DNA from: Hofstenia miamia
Taxonomy: Eukaryota > Xenacoelomorpha > Acoela > Hofsteniidae
Length of the DNA stretch: 53,342 nucleotides
NCBI GenBank assembly: GCA_900660155.1
Contig: CABFPE010000122.1
Span: 1,296,675 to 1,350,016, forward strand
Direction: 5' to 3'
Part shown: positions 1-12,261 of the stretch, piece after piece
Layout: the number at the start of each line of letters is the position of its first letter
How positions within the stretch are numbered: position 1 is the stretch's first letter
Program-made: the position numbers and the translations under genes
The notes under the pieces: model-generated
The model's input: only the letters and a program-made list of their open reading frames with translations
Databases searched by the model: none
Told to the model about the DNA's origin: nothing

Positions 1-134
1 ATATATATATATAAATAACTTTGATAAATATAATAGACTTAAAAAATATAGATTTAAAAATATAACTTAGCACATAGAAAATTGGACTTCGTCGAAATGG
101 ACGTTTGAGGTAAGAAAAAATAGCGAACGTCGTA

Positions 135-640
135 GTGTTAAATGGTATGTCAAAATTGCTTCAACAACAAGCGCCAGGAGAGGCATGCAATGAACACATG
201 ATTCAACCTGCTTCTCTTAAGCCTAATGGAAACCATCAAGTACCAATCATTGATAGGATACTCTCATACAATCCAAGAGATGTTGAACTACCACATGAGC
301 GTGGAAATTACTGTGTTCTGTTTGAACCATTGCAACACCGAAATATTGACCACATTGAAACGACTAGGTGCATAACATCATGCTTAGATAATATGAATGG
401 TGGTGGTGGTTCTAAAGAACTGAGGTAATTAAGGTTGCGTACTTGGGCAATAATCTGCTTTATTTCAGGCTTTAAAACTGCAGAGGATGCTAATGGATTT
501 ACTTTTCATTGGAAACAGTGTCCTCCTCCAAGAAAACCAGTGCAGTTATATTGTTAGATTATGACTTAGCAGAATCAAGAAGAAATTCAACAATTGTCTT
601 TGTGAAATGCAGCAAAATAAATACTGCATCTGATTGATTA
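135..640 (+). pseudogene. exon-like coding remnant, unrecognised
   Basis: An open frame of 97 codons (135-428) is followed by a pyrimidine-rich acceptor near 470 and a second short open stretch (about 470-557, with residues FTFHWKQCPPPRKP), then a third out-of-frame open stretch to about 631. The frames can only be linked by choosing a donor inside the GGT run near 401, and stops interrupt the rest. I do not recognise the protein. It could be a decayed host exon pair or a transposon fragment. Composition is less AT-rich than the flanks, which supports former coding use. Confidence 0.3.
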
Positions 641-649
641 CAAAATGAT

Positions 650-1213
650 AGAATTTTCAGCCAATATGAAAGACATTATTTTACAATTTTATCACGATAG
701 TTAATAGATTATTCACTTTCCAGGTAACAAATTTTCATGTAAAGAGAATTTTATTACAAATCTTATTTAATAAATCATGGACGATGTTAGAAACATGTAC
801 TTATAATGCGAGGTGAAGATTTCTAATATAGCAGAAGACCAGCGTGATTTGTTGAACTTGTCAATGTCTATGCAAAGACCTGCAAGCAACGTTCTAAATT
901 TTAAAAAAAGGTTATTCTGGTCACCGACTCGTTTATTTTGCAATTTTTGTGATCCGATTGCAACTGCTAGCAATTACTACATACATTTTCTACATTGCAT
1001 ATGCATAGCACTTTATTGCCTAATATTTTCGCAATAGTTCATTAAATATTTTCATATTTGGTAAACAACAGAATCTTTGGCCTAAGTATATTTCTGGCGT
1101 TATTTATTTGATTTACAACCCAGTGGTATCACATATTAATGATCATATATTAGTGATCAAAATTTTTCTTTTAGCTTATACAAAATTTATTTATTCATTT
1201 AAATAATTTTTAG
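650..1213. other. AT-rich sequence without recognised gene
   Basis: Nothing convincing was found. Open frames on both strands near 767-1037 overlap each other and resemble no known family. If the micro-exon gene to the right is real, its first exon and promoter should lie here or further left; no signal-peptide exon was recognised. Confidence 0.4.
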
Positions 1214-3181
1214 ATGGAAACATTTACATATGGTTTAGGCACTTGGCAGGTAAGAGATAATGTATGAAAATTAAGATTTTAATAGACTTACATTAATTTT
1301 TTATTTAAATTAGTTTGCATATGTTATTCTTTTCTGTTTTCTATTTCAAAATATGTTAAATATGACAAATCTTTACATTGATTTATAATTATTGAAAAAG
1401 TACACTGCTATCTAAATTTATCCCAATCTTTAAGCGCAAAATGTTATAAACAGAAATAAAATTAACATTTATTCTAAACTATCTCACAATTATATACAAT
1501 TCATTCTTACAAATATGATTTTAGAATTCGAACAGGCCAACCAAAATGGTAAGATATATATGTTACATTTGTCTTTACTAATTAGTAAAACATGAAGAAT
1601 GAGTTTAGTAGATATTAAATATTTACTAGTGTCTAAACACTGTGATGCTTTTATTTTATGTTATAATAAATTTTATTATCTTGCCACACCCTAGTTCACT
1701 TAATTCAATTTATTAGTAATTTGAAAGAAAAATAAATTGCAATATATACGTTAAAACTATTTTTAAATAGACAGGCATGCACACATCACCAAAAGCAGAG
1801 CAAAACCCGGAAAATTTAGAAAATAGTAAAAATATATAACCTAAAAAATGCATTTCAAAACAGTAAAAATCAATTTCGAAATCGGCCGTGGCAATTCCAC
1901 CATATCTCTCTTGCGTTTTTCCACTGTATGGACAGTAAATTAGCATAAGTTCTATAATTAACTATCTTACTACAATGTTATTACTATTGTTAACAATCCA
2001 TTCTTACCAATATGCTTTTAGCAAAAAGCAAGAAAAAGTAAAGTAAGACATATCTTTTAATTTTGTATCTATTAGTTATTAAAACATGATGTAATGAATT
2101 TAGAAGATATTACATATTTACTAGTATTTCAAACAACTTTCTGTTTTCTTTATCATTTTTTTTAAATTATAAGTAATATCATCTACCTTCATGCCATTCT
2201 ATTTCCTTCAATTTTTTTAATGATACTTGTGAAAAATCCTATTTGTATATACAAAAAATCCATAAACACAAATTATCTGAATTTCTATAATAAAGAATTT
2301 TGCTTTTAGAAAAAGGCAAGGCAAAATATCGTAAGATATGTTATTTAATAGTGTATATATTAATTATTAAACATGATGTATGAATTTAGAAGATATTACA
2401 TATTTACTAGTATTTCAAACAACTTTGTTTTCCTTATCATTTTTTTAAAATTATAAGTAATATCATCTTCTTTCACACTATTCCTTTCCATTCAATTTAT
2501 TAATGATATTTTTGAAAAATCATATTTCTACAAAAAGCTATCTGAATTTTTATAATAAACAATTTTGCTTTAATGTTAGCAACAATTCATCTTTCTCATA
2601 TATGATTTTAGGAAAAGGCAAGTGAAAATCAAGTAAGATTTGTCTTTTAATTTTGCATATGTTAATTATTAAAACAGGATTTAAGTAATTTAGTAGATAT
2701 TACATATTTACTAGAATTTCAAACAACTTTCTGTTAGTTTTATCTTTCTCAAAAATATGAGTCATATCATCCTCCTACAATGCCAGTTCATTTGATTAAA
2801 TTCTATAAAAATCTATTCTAAAACTAAATATATAATTAGAAAAATAGATAATTCAAAAGAGAGACTTGTATTTCTGTCGTATTTACAAATCTATTCTAAA
2901 ACAATATACATTTTTCAAAGAAGGTGAAAAAATAACGTAAAATATAATTTATACAACTTTCTATGCATCAGCTAATTCCGTGCTATTGATTAAAAACAGT
3001 TTTCAAATTATTTAAATCCTCCTTTAATAAACAAATTTTAATGTTAAACATTTTTTAATATCTCAAATTTATTTTATACTATTACACTGCATATATATAT
3101 TTATACTAAACATTTTTATGAATTTCTATTTAGAACATGAAAGATATTTGTTCCACCTTAAAAAAAATAAAAATTGATTAA
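1214..3181 (+). CDS. candidate micro-exon gene (MEG-like), six short exons
   Basis: Five consecutive short segments are each bounded by TTTAG on the left and GTAAGA on the right. They are 1214-1249 (36 nt, METFTYGLGTWQ), 1525-1548 (24 nt, NSNRPTKM), 2022-2042 (21 nt, QKARKSK), 2310-2330 (21 nt, KKARQNI) and 2612-2632 (21 nt, EKASENQ). A final exon starts at 3134 after TTTCTATTTAG and reads 15 codons to TAA at 3181. Every internal exon is a multiple of three and phase 0, so exons could be skipped without frameshift. The modelled product is about 56 aa, basic and lysine-rich. A sixth repeat copy near 2916 has lost its acceptor AG and contains a stop. Exon symmetry and size match the micro-exon genes known from schistosomes; function is unknown. 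The upstream exon (signal peptide in known MEGs) was not found, so the true start is uncertain and the whole model rests on splice-site pattern only. Confidence 0.5.
1500..2945 (+). repeat. diverged ~300-bp tandem repeats carrying the micro-exons
   Basis: Units near 1500, 2000, 2290, 2590 and 2890 share an order of blocks: a TTCTTAC/TTCTCAT-type stretch, TATGnTTTTAG, a 21-24 nt lysine-rich segment, GTAAGAtnTG, then TTAATTATTAAAACA, GATATTACATATTTACTAG and TTTCAAACAACTTT. Spacing of the exons is 497, 288, 302 and 304 bp. The 497-bp interval contains about 200 bp of extra sequence around 1700-1950. Confidence 0.75.
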
Positions 3182-3251
3182 AACAATTTTTTTAGTTTTA
3201 ACATTTAATATTACATTAAATATATATTTATGGTAAATTACAATATATATA

Positions 3252-4020
3252 CAGGGTGTTCGCGATCTTCTTGCCGATTGAAAATGTTGAGTTAATATGT
3301 CATTTATTTATTTAATTGAGTTAAAAAAAGGATATAAACTGTATAATTATGGAAAGCTTGTATCACAGCAAGTGTTCAAGATGTGATCCAGATTGTTCGA
3401 CACACAGATGACATCGACGAAGAAACGACTGGAAGCTTTTCGCAATGACGTCTGCTTCAATGTTCGTCAAAATATCAGTTAGTTTGCTTGACAGTTCATC
3501 CAGATTTCGAGGCACAGGTGGTTGATACAGCTTATGTCTAGCCAAAAGTCTAGCACAGATAGGTCCGGACTTCTTGATGGCCATGGAAATGAACTGCCTC
3601 TCCTTATCCAGCGATGAGGTATCTCCTTCTCTAGAACGTTTCTTACTTCACGGGAGAAATGAGCCGGAGCACCGTCATGTTGGTAAATCAAATCTCTGTT
3701 TCTCCTTTCTTTGAGTTTTGGAATCACAGTTGAAGTAAGAATTTCTTTGTAGGTGTCTCCGTTCATCGTGGAATGCGAAATTCGAAAATGAATTCCAATG
3801 CTTGGAGATACCATCGCCCAACACACTATTGCAGCCGATTTCATTGGTACCTCAACTGTAGCATGCGGATTTTCCCTGTTGTAGATGAAGGCATTATGTG
3901 AGTTCACACTTCCGTTAAGGTGAAAACACGCTTCATCGCTGATTTAAACAGCATTTGATAGCTGGCTGGTCGCAGAAATTAAAAGTGTTGAAAATCGGCA
4001 AGAAGATCGCGCACACCCTG
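3252..4020 (-). mobile_element. deleted mariner-like element (DD41D type), TIRs intact
   Basis: Terminal inverted repeats begin CAGGGTGTTCGCGATCTTCT on the left and CAGGGTGTGCGCGATCTTCT on the right (minus strand), flanked by the TA target duplication at 3250-3251 and 4021-4022. At 769 bp it is shorter than a full mariner (about 1.3 kb), so the helix-turn-helix half of the transposase is missing. Confidence 0.92.
3363..3945 (-). pseudogene. mariner transposase, catalytic half, broken
   Basis: The minus frame carries ISDEACFHLNGS (first catalytic Asp), YQHDGAPAHF (second Asp) and WPSRSPDLSVLDFWL (third Asp, 41 residues after the second). An in-frame TAA sits just before ISDEA, and the N-terminal DNA-binding half is absent, so it cannot make a working enzyme. 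The reading frame also shifts near 3490-3580, where an overlapping frame opens. Confidence 0.88.
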
Positions 4021-4142
4021 TATTTGCAATAATATATTGCATTTGTACAGTAGGCAAAGGAGTTACAGTTAAATTCAACTGCAGCTATCAGTTGATTAAG
4101 TGACATCAACTAAATTTATACTTTAACTGTATTAAAAATAAA

Positions 4143-4262
4143 TTTATTTAAAAAGAGTATTCATGTTTCAAACTAGTGCAAAATAAAAAAACGGACATAA
4201 TTGTTTATTTAAAAAAAGTATTCATGTTTCAAACTAGTGCAAAATAAAAAAACGGACAATTG
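4143..4262 (+). repeat. two-copy tandem duplication, ~60-bp unit
   Basis: The unit TTTATTTAAAAA...GTATTCATGTTTCAAACTAG...AACGGACA...ATTG occurs at 4143-4203 and again at 4204-4262 with only a few differences, so it is a recent local duplication. Confidence 0.9.
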
Positions 4263-6090
4263 TTTATTTATGTACGATTTTTTTAAATGAAATAATAAAT
4301 TTGAAATATTCAAAAATTCAAACTACAGCAAAACCTCTATAAATGTCTTTTATAACAATAAAATTCAAACAAAACTGAAATGATTTCTTTCATTGGTAAA
4401 AGACAGAATAATGAAGCTTGGCAATGAAAATGATACATACAAAATACTCTATGTCTAAAAAATATACGTTTTGAGGCGTACCTGAGGTATAGCCTTTACC
4501 CACTCTCTAGGTACAAATCTTATTTAAAAATTGATTTTATCCAATTTAGCAATAATTCACTCATCCAACTTTTGGTAGTTTTGTTTAAAAAATCAAACAT
4601 ATTTTTATTAATAAAAATATATTTAAATGAATGTTTTCACTGGCTAGTGAATAGGTTAAAAATATTTGTGGATAATTGGAGGATTTAATTAGCTTTTTAC
4701 TCTCCCAACTGTGGTACATTAATCAATGTCTACTTCAATGAATGAGTTAATTGCTAATCTACAAATTTCTTTTCGTCCTCATAGTATATTCATTGTCCGG
4801 TATACAATTTTTAATGAATATCAACTATTTTCAATATTTGTTCACAATGAAATACTTGCCTATAGTTTTTGAATGGATAATGAATTGATGAAGTATATAT
4901 TAGTAGTATCAAGAAATGTGTTTAAAGGTTTGTACAGTTATGGTAATTGATGTAGAAAACTGTGATCTGCCCAAAGTGATTCACTTAGATGTTGCTGTCA
5001 CAACTGCCATTGGATGTTCAAAATTACCTTCAATAAACAATTGACACAATTGTTTCATTCATAAGTGTTGTTTGCTACATGTTGTGTGTTGTATTAAAAA
5101 ATGCTTGAAAATTGCGAATGACGTACGTATTTTTCATAAATGTTATTACCCCAACCATACTTTTAGGTTCTATTACTGCTAACTACGAGGATAAAACTAT
5201 TTTTGGTAATTACCATAAACGAGATATTTTCCATATATGTTATTCATTTTGTTAATCATTTAGTTGTTAATTGTTTGCATTCTTGAATGATAACAGTTTG
5301 ATACATGGCACTGAACTAGTGACAAGTCAAATTTGTTGTTTAGATGTATTTTTAAATAATATAATAATCCATATAAAATTAGATTGCTTGCAAATAAAAA
5401 AGTAATATTTTTAAACATGCGAATTCTAAAAATCACAAAATTATTAGTTTTTTATGTATTTAAGATTATGTAGTTATTTTGTCCCAAAGACTGCTGCTCA
5501 ATTCTTAGGGACATCATTAAATATTATTAGCAAATTGTTGTAATCTATATAATTATGATGAATTTAGATACCATGGATCGAACTAGTCTTAAGTTAAAAT
5601 TGAACATTGACACATTTTATGAAAAAATGCATTCTTAAAGTACAAGCAATAACGTAAGTTTTCCAAAATATATAGTGTTTATAATTTGATAGAAATATTG
5701 TTTCTAAATAGTTTCCAATTTAAATAAATATTTTTCTTATTAAGAATTACTTTAAATTCTTTGAAAAAATACCATGCACATAAATGAACAATATATTTCA
5801 ATTGAGATTAGTGAGATTAATTAATTAAAATTGTCATATCGTAGCATAACGTAACTATTGAATTTTAATGTATAAATTATTCAAATTATGAGAAACGCTA
5901 AGATAATTATACAAGCAATATAAAAATCTATTTAGCAAATATAATGTAGTTTTTATAGGTTTTGTTATGGTACGAAAAATGAATGCTGGCTGTTTAATTG
6001 GTGCTAGTTTTGTAATGGTGGATTAGATCCTCATTGATATTTTATTGCAATAAAATATATATTTATTTTTGAATTTGCTATTATATATAT
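4263..6090. other. AT-rich intergenic stretch, nothing recognised
   Basis: No open frame, splice pattern or transposon terminus could be supported on either strand. It may be decayed repeat or non-coding host DNA. Confidence 0.4.
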
Positions 6091-6097
6091 AAGGATA

Positions 6098-7070
6098 TTG
6101 CGAGCATATATTAAAGTTAATTTCCTCAGAACCGTAGTAGCCACAGCTCCCCCTTGCCTTAATTTTTTTAATATATGCTGTAAGTGCATAGGCGAAGAAT
6201 ACGATCAGAGATATATTATACCATACTGGCGGATGACACAACCGATATATTTGGAGTTCAACAGATGTCTCTGTTTTCGCTACTATGAACATAAAATTCG
6301 TAATATTCGTAAAGATTGTTTATGTTTTGAAGACAGCATTGAAAGGAGCTATTCCAATCCTTCAGACCAAGAAAAGGAACTCACACTTCCAAAAACTTTG
6401 AACGCATTTTTGGAACAGCATGCTATCTTAAATGGAGCATCGCGTGATCTTGTCGAACCAAAGTGACAGGAGTGTTTATTGCTGAAATAATCATACAAAG
6501 TTGAGGGACTTTGACCAACCGCTTAACGGAACTGTCGCTCACAAGTATGATGGAGTCGCTGTCATGTTATCAGAGAACTTTGGTACATCTGCAAACATAA
6601 AAAATGTATGCATCATTTTAGAGTTTTCTTACCATTCCTCAACACAACAATTTCGCAGTAAAATTTGCGTTTCTCAGAAAATCTAAGACTGTAAAGCTGC
6701 TAAATGTCAACTTGCAGTTGCAGTGAGATTTGTTTGTGAGAAAGATTCTCCAATGATTCGTGAGGAATAGGAACTGTTGAGTTAGAAGATCAAACTGTAT
6801 CAACCATTGCTACTTTGGCACTCTTTTTGGACAACTACAAATGTTAACACCATCACTGACGTACATTTAATAGAGTTTCTAGAGTATTTCACCATGTATC
6901 CTGAAATAAAAAAAATTGTTTATGTGTTGGGACTTCCTACAACAGCATGTATGGTGGAGCGAGTATTCAGTTACTTACGACGACAGATGGGAGTAAGAAG
7001 ATAATCTCTTCGAAATACTCTTTGGATCGCAGTCAACTATAAACTTAGACTAAACGGTAAATTTATCTAA
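6098..7070 (+). mobile_element. hAT transposase remnant
   Basis: Broken plus-strand frames show hAT signatures in the right order. The first is LNGTVAHKYDGVAVMLSENF (about 6520-6580), matching the family's GQGYDGASVMSG block. The second is LPTTACMVERVFSYLRRQMG (about 6930-6995), matching the C-terminal dimerisation motif around ERSFS.LRR. At least two stops and frame changes separate them (6464, 6684, 7002). No terminal repeats were found, so the ends are approximate. Confidence 0.8.
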
Positions 7071-7159
7071 TTCACATATAGTCACTACTTTATCCACTTT
7101 GCATATTCCGGAAATTTCACAGTTTCAATTTTGATAATACGTTCAATCAACGAGCAAGA

Positions 7160-8775
7160 AAATGTTTTTAAAAACTAGTATTTCGTATGATCCTTTGGAC
7201 AATTTATTACGTCAAGAAATTAGTTCACATGAAAACGAACCCGAAAATTTTAATGATAGTAGCATGATTGTAAGAATGACAAATTTTGTAGCAAAACTAC
7301 CAGACTTGGTGCAGACGCGTTTTTTCGATTATTACACCAAAATAGCAAATTTGCCCAAAACTTTGATTAAATTTACGAATCAGGGAATTCTTAAATAAGT
7401 TCAGTATTAATGATGAACATATTCCAGAAAATGAAACTGAGATACAAGGGGAAATAGTTATTTTGAAAATGAAAGTATTGAAGAATATCCTATTGACTTA
7501 GCATGAATCTTGGATCCTACAGTAAAACAGTGATATTCCTTCCCTGAAATAAATTTAGTTTTGAATAGATTTTTCAATGAATTAAATGTACCAGAAAAAT
7601 TGTTTTTTGGAAAAACCTCATATCTCGTTAAAGAAATTAAGACCTTATGTTGATAAAAAACACATTATCTCACAGGTTAATGCGCTATACGATGATAACA
7701 TTATAGAGATCACAAAACGTTCTGTCTGCCAATTTGGAAAAACTTAGATTGGTTATTGATTTTTCACCGCTAACTTTGCTGTGCGGTGTACCTAAATTTT
7801 ATTTGCCGTCATTTGTAAAAGTCATACTATTTCATGAACGTCTTTTGACATCGCTATTCAGCTAGACCTAAAATCCGCATTTTATCAGATAATTCTTCCC
7901 GAGCATGAAAGATTTAAGACAACATTTATTGACCCTCTTGGACGCAGGTTCAGATTCACAGTTACCAATGGGAGTTTCGGTGGCACTTTTTTATGCCAAA
8001 TTTTCACTAATTGCTTAGTAATGGCACTAAAAATTATTGTTCAATAGCGTGGTCACACATAGATAACATCGTTTTTATATTCCCGGAAAAGAATCTAGAC
8101 ATTGTTACGAAACATGTACAATTACTAAAGGAACACTCGGTGTAGTATTCCAGGAGGAAATATCGGATCTAATCCCTAAATCCATATTTGAAGATCTGGG
8201 TTTTTCAATTTACATAATTCGTTGGTTGAACTTACTCAAACAAAAAAAGTTTATTTTGAAACAGCTTATAACCACAATACCGTTAGAATTGACATATAAA
8301 AAAGACAAGTGTGGCTCGGTCATGTTGCACACGCATGGCCGCCGGTTAATCGAGGATAAACAAGAACTCGAAGTCCATAATTTATTGGCAGTAAAACTTT
8401 TTACCATTTTTTACCAAAAAAGCTCTATTGGAACAATCCACAGCAAAGATTATGGAGTAATTTTTTTTAATTACTGGATGATGCAATTTGTCGCATTACG
8501 TTTTTATTTCCCACGGAAATATTTATCAAAAAGAACTGTTTATGCTCTACATGGCAATCTATATGGACAATCAATAATTTATACAGATTCTCAACCTTTG
8601 TGTCAGGCAGCTAAAAGTTTCAGAATCACCTCAAAATATCATCCCTGATATTGTTTGCACAAATCACGGACAATTTACTTTGGATAAAAATCCCAATCTG
8701 GAATGGATTCCCTTAGAGGACAATTTAGCCGACGCGCCATCCAGAAGAGCTAATTTTCATTGTTTGCAATATTAG
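7160..8775 (+). mobile_element. LTR-retrotransposon pol remnant (gypsy-like RT and RNase H)
   Basis: Read across several plus frames, reverse-transcriptase blocks follow in order: a VIDFSPL-type block near 7750, LDLKSAFYQI near 7870, FRFTVTNGSFGGT near 7950, then a box reading HIDN near 8060 where an active enzyme has Y-x-D-D. RNase H/tether sequence follows: YTDSQPLCQAAKSF (about 8580-8625) and LEWIPLEDNLADAPSRR (about 8697-8750), the usual 'ADALSR' position. An open frame of 78 codons at 7162-7398 may be a gag/pol linker. Many frameshifts and stops; no LTRs or integrase were identified. It is an old, dead copy. Confidence 0.75.
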
Positions 8776-9370
8776 TTTATATAACTTTTCTTCTGCGCTA
8801 GAAACAGCATTTAAATTTGCTAACTATATAAATAATTGCGCAGAAGAAAAATATTACCATTCGTGAAAATTGAATGTTGGAAGGAAAGAGAAAAACAATA
8901 GCATAAAATCATTGTATGCAATGCAATATTAAATGAACTTAATCAAATTGGACCATTATATTTTTTCATTATATATTCATTTAATAGGTTTGTACTTAAC
9001 TTTGTAAGCTTTGAATATATTTTGAACAAATAGGTAATTGACGGGGATTTCTCAGATATTTCTAAGGGGATAGGGATTGCGTGGGGCTCCCCATAGGAAA
9101 TACATGAGGATGGATGGGGATAGGGATAAAAATATTATTCCACAGCAGCTAAAATCTAAAATTGAAGCGCAAGGAAGGGGCGATTACAATATTAACAATC
9201 GTATCAACTAAAGATGTATTTATTAATAATAATTTTAAAATTACGCAATTTACAGAAGAAAGTATTCCTGGATTTCCTGAAACAACTTTTTCGCGATATT
9301 TTGGACGTTTACAGCAGTAATTTAGGTATTTGAACAGCCTTATGAATTCTCAGAGAATTACACTGGTTAA
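8776..9370. other. non-coding; G-rich GGGGATAGGGAT patch
   Basis: No gene is seen. About 9040-9130 carries a run of GGGGAT/AGGGAT words that is strikingly G-rich for this window and may be the edge of an unrecognised repeat. Confidence 0.35.
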
Positions 9371-9960
9371 TTTGTGCTATTTATTCAAGTATTGAGTAAA
9401 ATTTTAGTGGCTCTACACTTCACAAATATCTACAAACAGTTCTTAAAACACACTGTAAACAATCTCTTAAATCAAGTTATCAAGTGGTTTTCTTATAAAG
9501 AAACATATGCGGTTGAGAATGAAGTTTCGCTAAATCCGAAGGAATCCCCATTGTAATTGGGATTATTCCATGACATCCTAGTGCAAATCATTGCTGCAAA
9601 GAAATTCCCTGAAATATATTATAGTAAATCTCAATATTGTGCGATGCAAACAATATTGGCGCTATTCAGATAAATTATCAGTTTTTAATTGTCAATATTT
9701 ATCTCAATAAAGAATGTCTTATCTTATCTTATATTAAATCAAATTATCAAATGGCCTTCTTATGAAGAAACGCATGTGGTTGACAATGAAGTTTTTGCTC
9801 AATCAGAAATCTCCGTTTTAATTGGAATGATTGATGGCATCAAATGCAATCATTGCTCCAAAGAAATTAGAAGCATTGTCTTGATATCCCAAGATTGGAA
9901 ACTTGAGGCATGCCGATTCAATCATTTGTGAATTTAATTAAAATTCATGCTCTGCTTAAT
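9370..9960 (+). mobile_element. PIF/Harbinger nuclease fragments, partly duplicated
   Basis: The frame at 9689-9931 contains IIKWPSYEETHVVDNEV and then VLIGMIDGIKCNHCSKEI, which matches the PIF/Harbinger transposase pattern IKWP...(F)xxxxGMIDG, where the Asp of IDG is catalytic. A second, shorter frame at 9374-9556 carries a related VIKWFSYKETYAVENEVSLN. The two copies differ considerably, so this is either an old duplication or two separate insertions. Both are truncated. Confidence 0.68.
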
Positions 9961-10416
9961 AAGTCATTGACTTATACTTCAGAGGCAAGTCTAGTAGCGT
10001 TTAGCTTATGACAATTCACAAAGTCCAGTAGTAAAAATTTTTGTCACCGATTTTGTTTTAATGCTTTTCTAAAAAATACAGGTGGCAAAAATTGATCTTA
10101 AATAGTAACTGAAGATATATTGTTATTACTACTCTACAATCACAAGCACTAAAAACATGTTAAACATATATAACGCTCTTTTTTCTAATTATCCACAATC
10201 CAAAAAATTCTTAAAAAATATGCCTTATCCCTTATGGCAATGACTTAGCCAATGTATACTATATATCATTATACGGTACCCAATGGACCCAACTACCTTT
10301 CCGTTCAAAATGCGAGATCTGAATATAGTAATCCCAATAGAATATTTCGTTGATAATTGACGGAGATCTAAAATTAACAAAAATTTAACAAAATATCACC
10401 AATAAGTGTAACAATA

Positions 10417-11096
10417 CAGGGTGACACAAAAGCGTTGTTTTCGCAAGGCGCAAATTCGCCCCATAACATCACCGATTGTGATTTCTAACGGTGTTCAGCA
10501 ACTGACGATTACCTTGGACCAAATTCTGTCATTCTGACGATTGTGGGCTTGCTCCACGGAAAGCAATTTCTCATTAGAAAAAAAGAGTTTTCCCATTTTT
10601 CCTGCGGCGCGCTGGAGCAGGTGGCGACATCTTTACACTCTTACTCCCTTGTTTTCTTACTTTGGAGCTTATAAAACTTGAGTATTAGCTCATTTTTGGC
10701 TATTCGACGTACAGCTTCACCGTTGATTCCAGTGTCATCGATACCCTTGGATTTCGTGAAACTCGCTTTTTGATGAGCTCCCGGTTCCTGGACGCCCTCA
10801 ATTTTGGCCAAGCTCCTTGAATTGTTTTACAACTCTTGTCACGCTTTCTTGGGCGACAGAGAGCGTTCTAGATATTTCACAGTTGCGAGATCCTCGCTGA
10901 TGCATCGCAATTATAGCAGCTCGGTTGTTCGGTATGATTGAAAGTGACTGTGCGTTGGAGAACATCGACCGCACGGACTGACATATACTCGTCAACGCTG
11001 TCAATTTCTAGTACAAGTACCAGTAAAAGTACAAATAACCTCATTCTTTCAAGTATTCATTTAATTTTTTGTTGATCACAATTTTGCGTCACCCTG
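10417..11096 (-). mobile_element. non-autonomous Tc1/mariner element, 680 bp
   Basis: Ends are CAGGGTGACACAAAAGCG and, on the other strand, CAGGGTGACGCAAAATTG, with TA target duplications at 10415-10416 and 11097-11098. The minus strand retains only the N-terminal paired-like helix-turn-helix (11004-10798, with NRAAIIAMHQRGSRNCEISR and a following recognition helix). The DDE catalytic domain is missing. It lies downstream of the last recognised ZGRF1 exon. Confidence 0.9.
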
Positions 11097-12027
11097 TAAT
11101 TTTGGCATTGTTCGGACTGTTGAATAAATTGTTCGACATATTCCTTCAACGCTTCATATATGCTTGCTTTGCTATTTTTGACACAGATAATATATTGGAT
11201 TGATCTTTGGATGTATATAATAATTGCTTAATAATGGAAATTCTTGGGAAATGATAGGTATTGTCATGTCAAAGAAGCTCTTGAGAAATTGCAAACATTA
11301 AGCAAATTCTTGTTGTAAAATTGAAGGATAATTCAATTTTTCTATCATGCATGTTTTAAGATACCCTATTATATTAATATTATTATATGCAAAGGTGACC
11401 AAATAAAATATTGGAATAGGTAGAGCAGACTCATTGGAGTATTTGTTAGGAAAAAATTTTTGGTGGTAGGCTTCATCAATACTTTTAATCGTGAAATTAA
11501 AAACAGTGAAATCATGTCGAGTTTGATTTTTGGCATTATTTTGCACCACAGACAATACAAGCAATATTTGCTAGCTTAAGAGTGCAAAACGTAATTAAGA
11601 TTTCATCATAGCAAGGTGGAGCTTGATTTGAAATATAGGTCATAAAAATAAAACGGCGAATTACCAATAGCCACTATTTTCCAATTTCATGAATAAAAAG
11701 CAAACTTTTTATCAAACCATGCATTAAAGGCATCTACACACCCTTACCATCATATTGCTAACAAAATTGTCACAAACGAAGGATGGAAAGCGGGCCAAAA
11801 CTATGATTTGGTTGTTTTAAGCATCTATATAATCTTAGGATAAGAACATTTTTAGGTTACATTGAAAGAGACATTTCCATTTCTTATTCACTATTGTGAG
11901 ACTTCTAGGCTTATCAAGCCGTAATTGACAACATTTGCTGAGCATTATTACCCTTTTTATAGAACACCATATTTAAGGGCGTTTTGAAATTCCATCTTGA
12001 TCCAAATCTCTTGCTGAACGGGTGTTA
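11097..12027. other. AT-rich stretch, nothing recognised
   Basis: Searched on the minus strand for the missing ZGRF1 motifs IV-VI (a YRxHP box, a QGxE box and an ALTR box). None was seen. A minus open frame at 11564-11298 resembles nothing and is probably chance. Confidence 0.4.
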
Positions 12028-12261
12028 TGTCTCAAAAACCACTTTTCGATAAAAGTAGTAATACGGTGTAGAAATGGTTTCTGTGTTCTGCTATAACAAC
12101 AGGAAACAACAAGTTAAAGACGAAAGGAATTTTGAATTTCTAACTCACGTAGTGCGACCTTTTCCGCTTCATTATTTTGCTTATTTGTTTTAGATCGTCC
12201 AATTCACTAGGGCTCATTGAAACAATAAACTTCTCAATAAAAGCACTGGTTTTTGAGACAA
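12028..12261. mobile_element. short MITE with TGTCTCAAAAACCA inverted ends
   Basis: The left end TGTCTCAAAAACCACTTTT is mirrored at the right end by rc(TGTCTCAAAAACCAGTGCTTTT), giving a 234-bp element. The target duplication is unclear (TTA versus AAT). It contains exon-like minus frames with a GTGAGT donor, but these lie within the repeat and were not used for the helicase gene. Confidence 0.65.

Noticed and set aside
1713..1946. Minus-strand 77-codon frame
   Set aside because: It is a chance hydrophobic frame in the intron of the micro-exon locus, with no homology.
10900..10920. GATGCAT on the plus strand, tested as the YRMHP motif of the helicase
   Set aside because: It belongs to the helix-turn-helix frame (AIIAMHQRG) of the mariner at 10417-11096.
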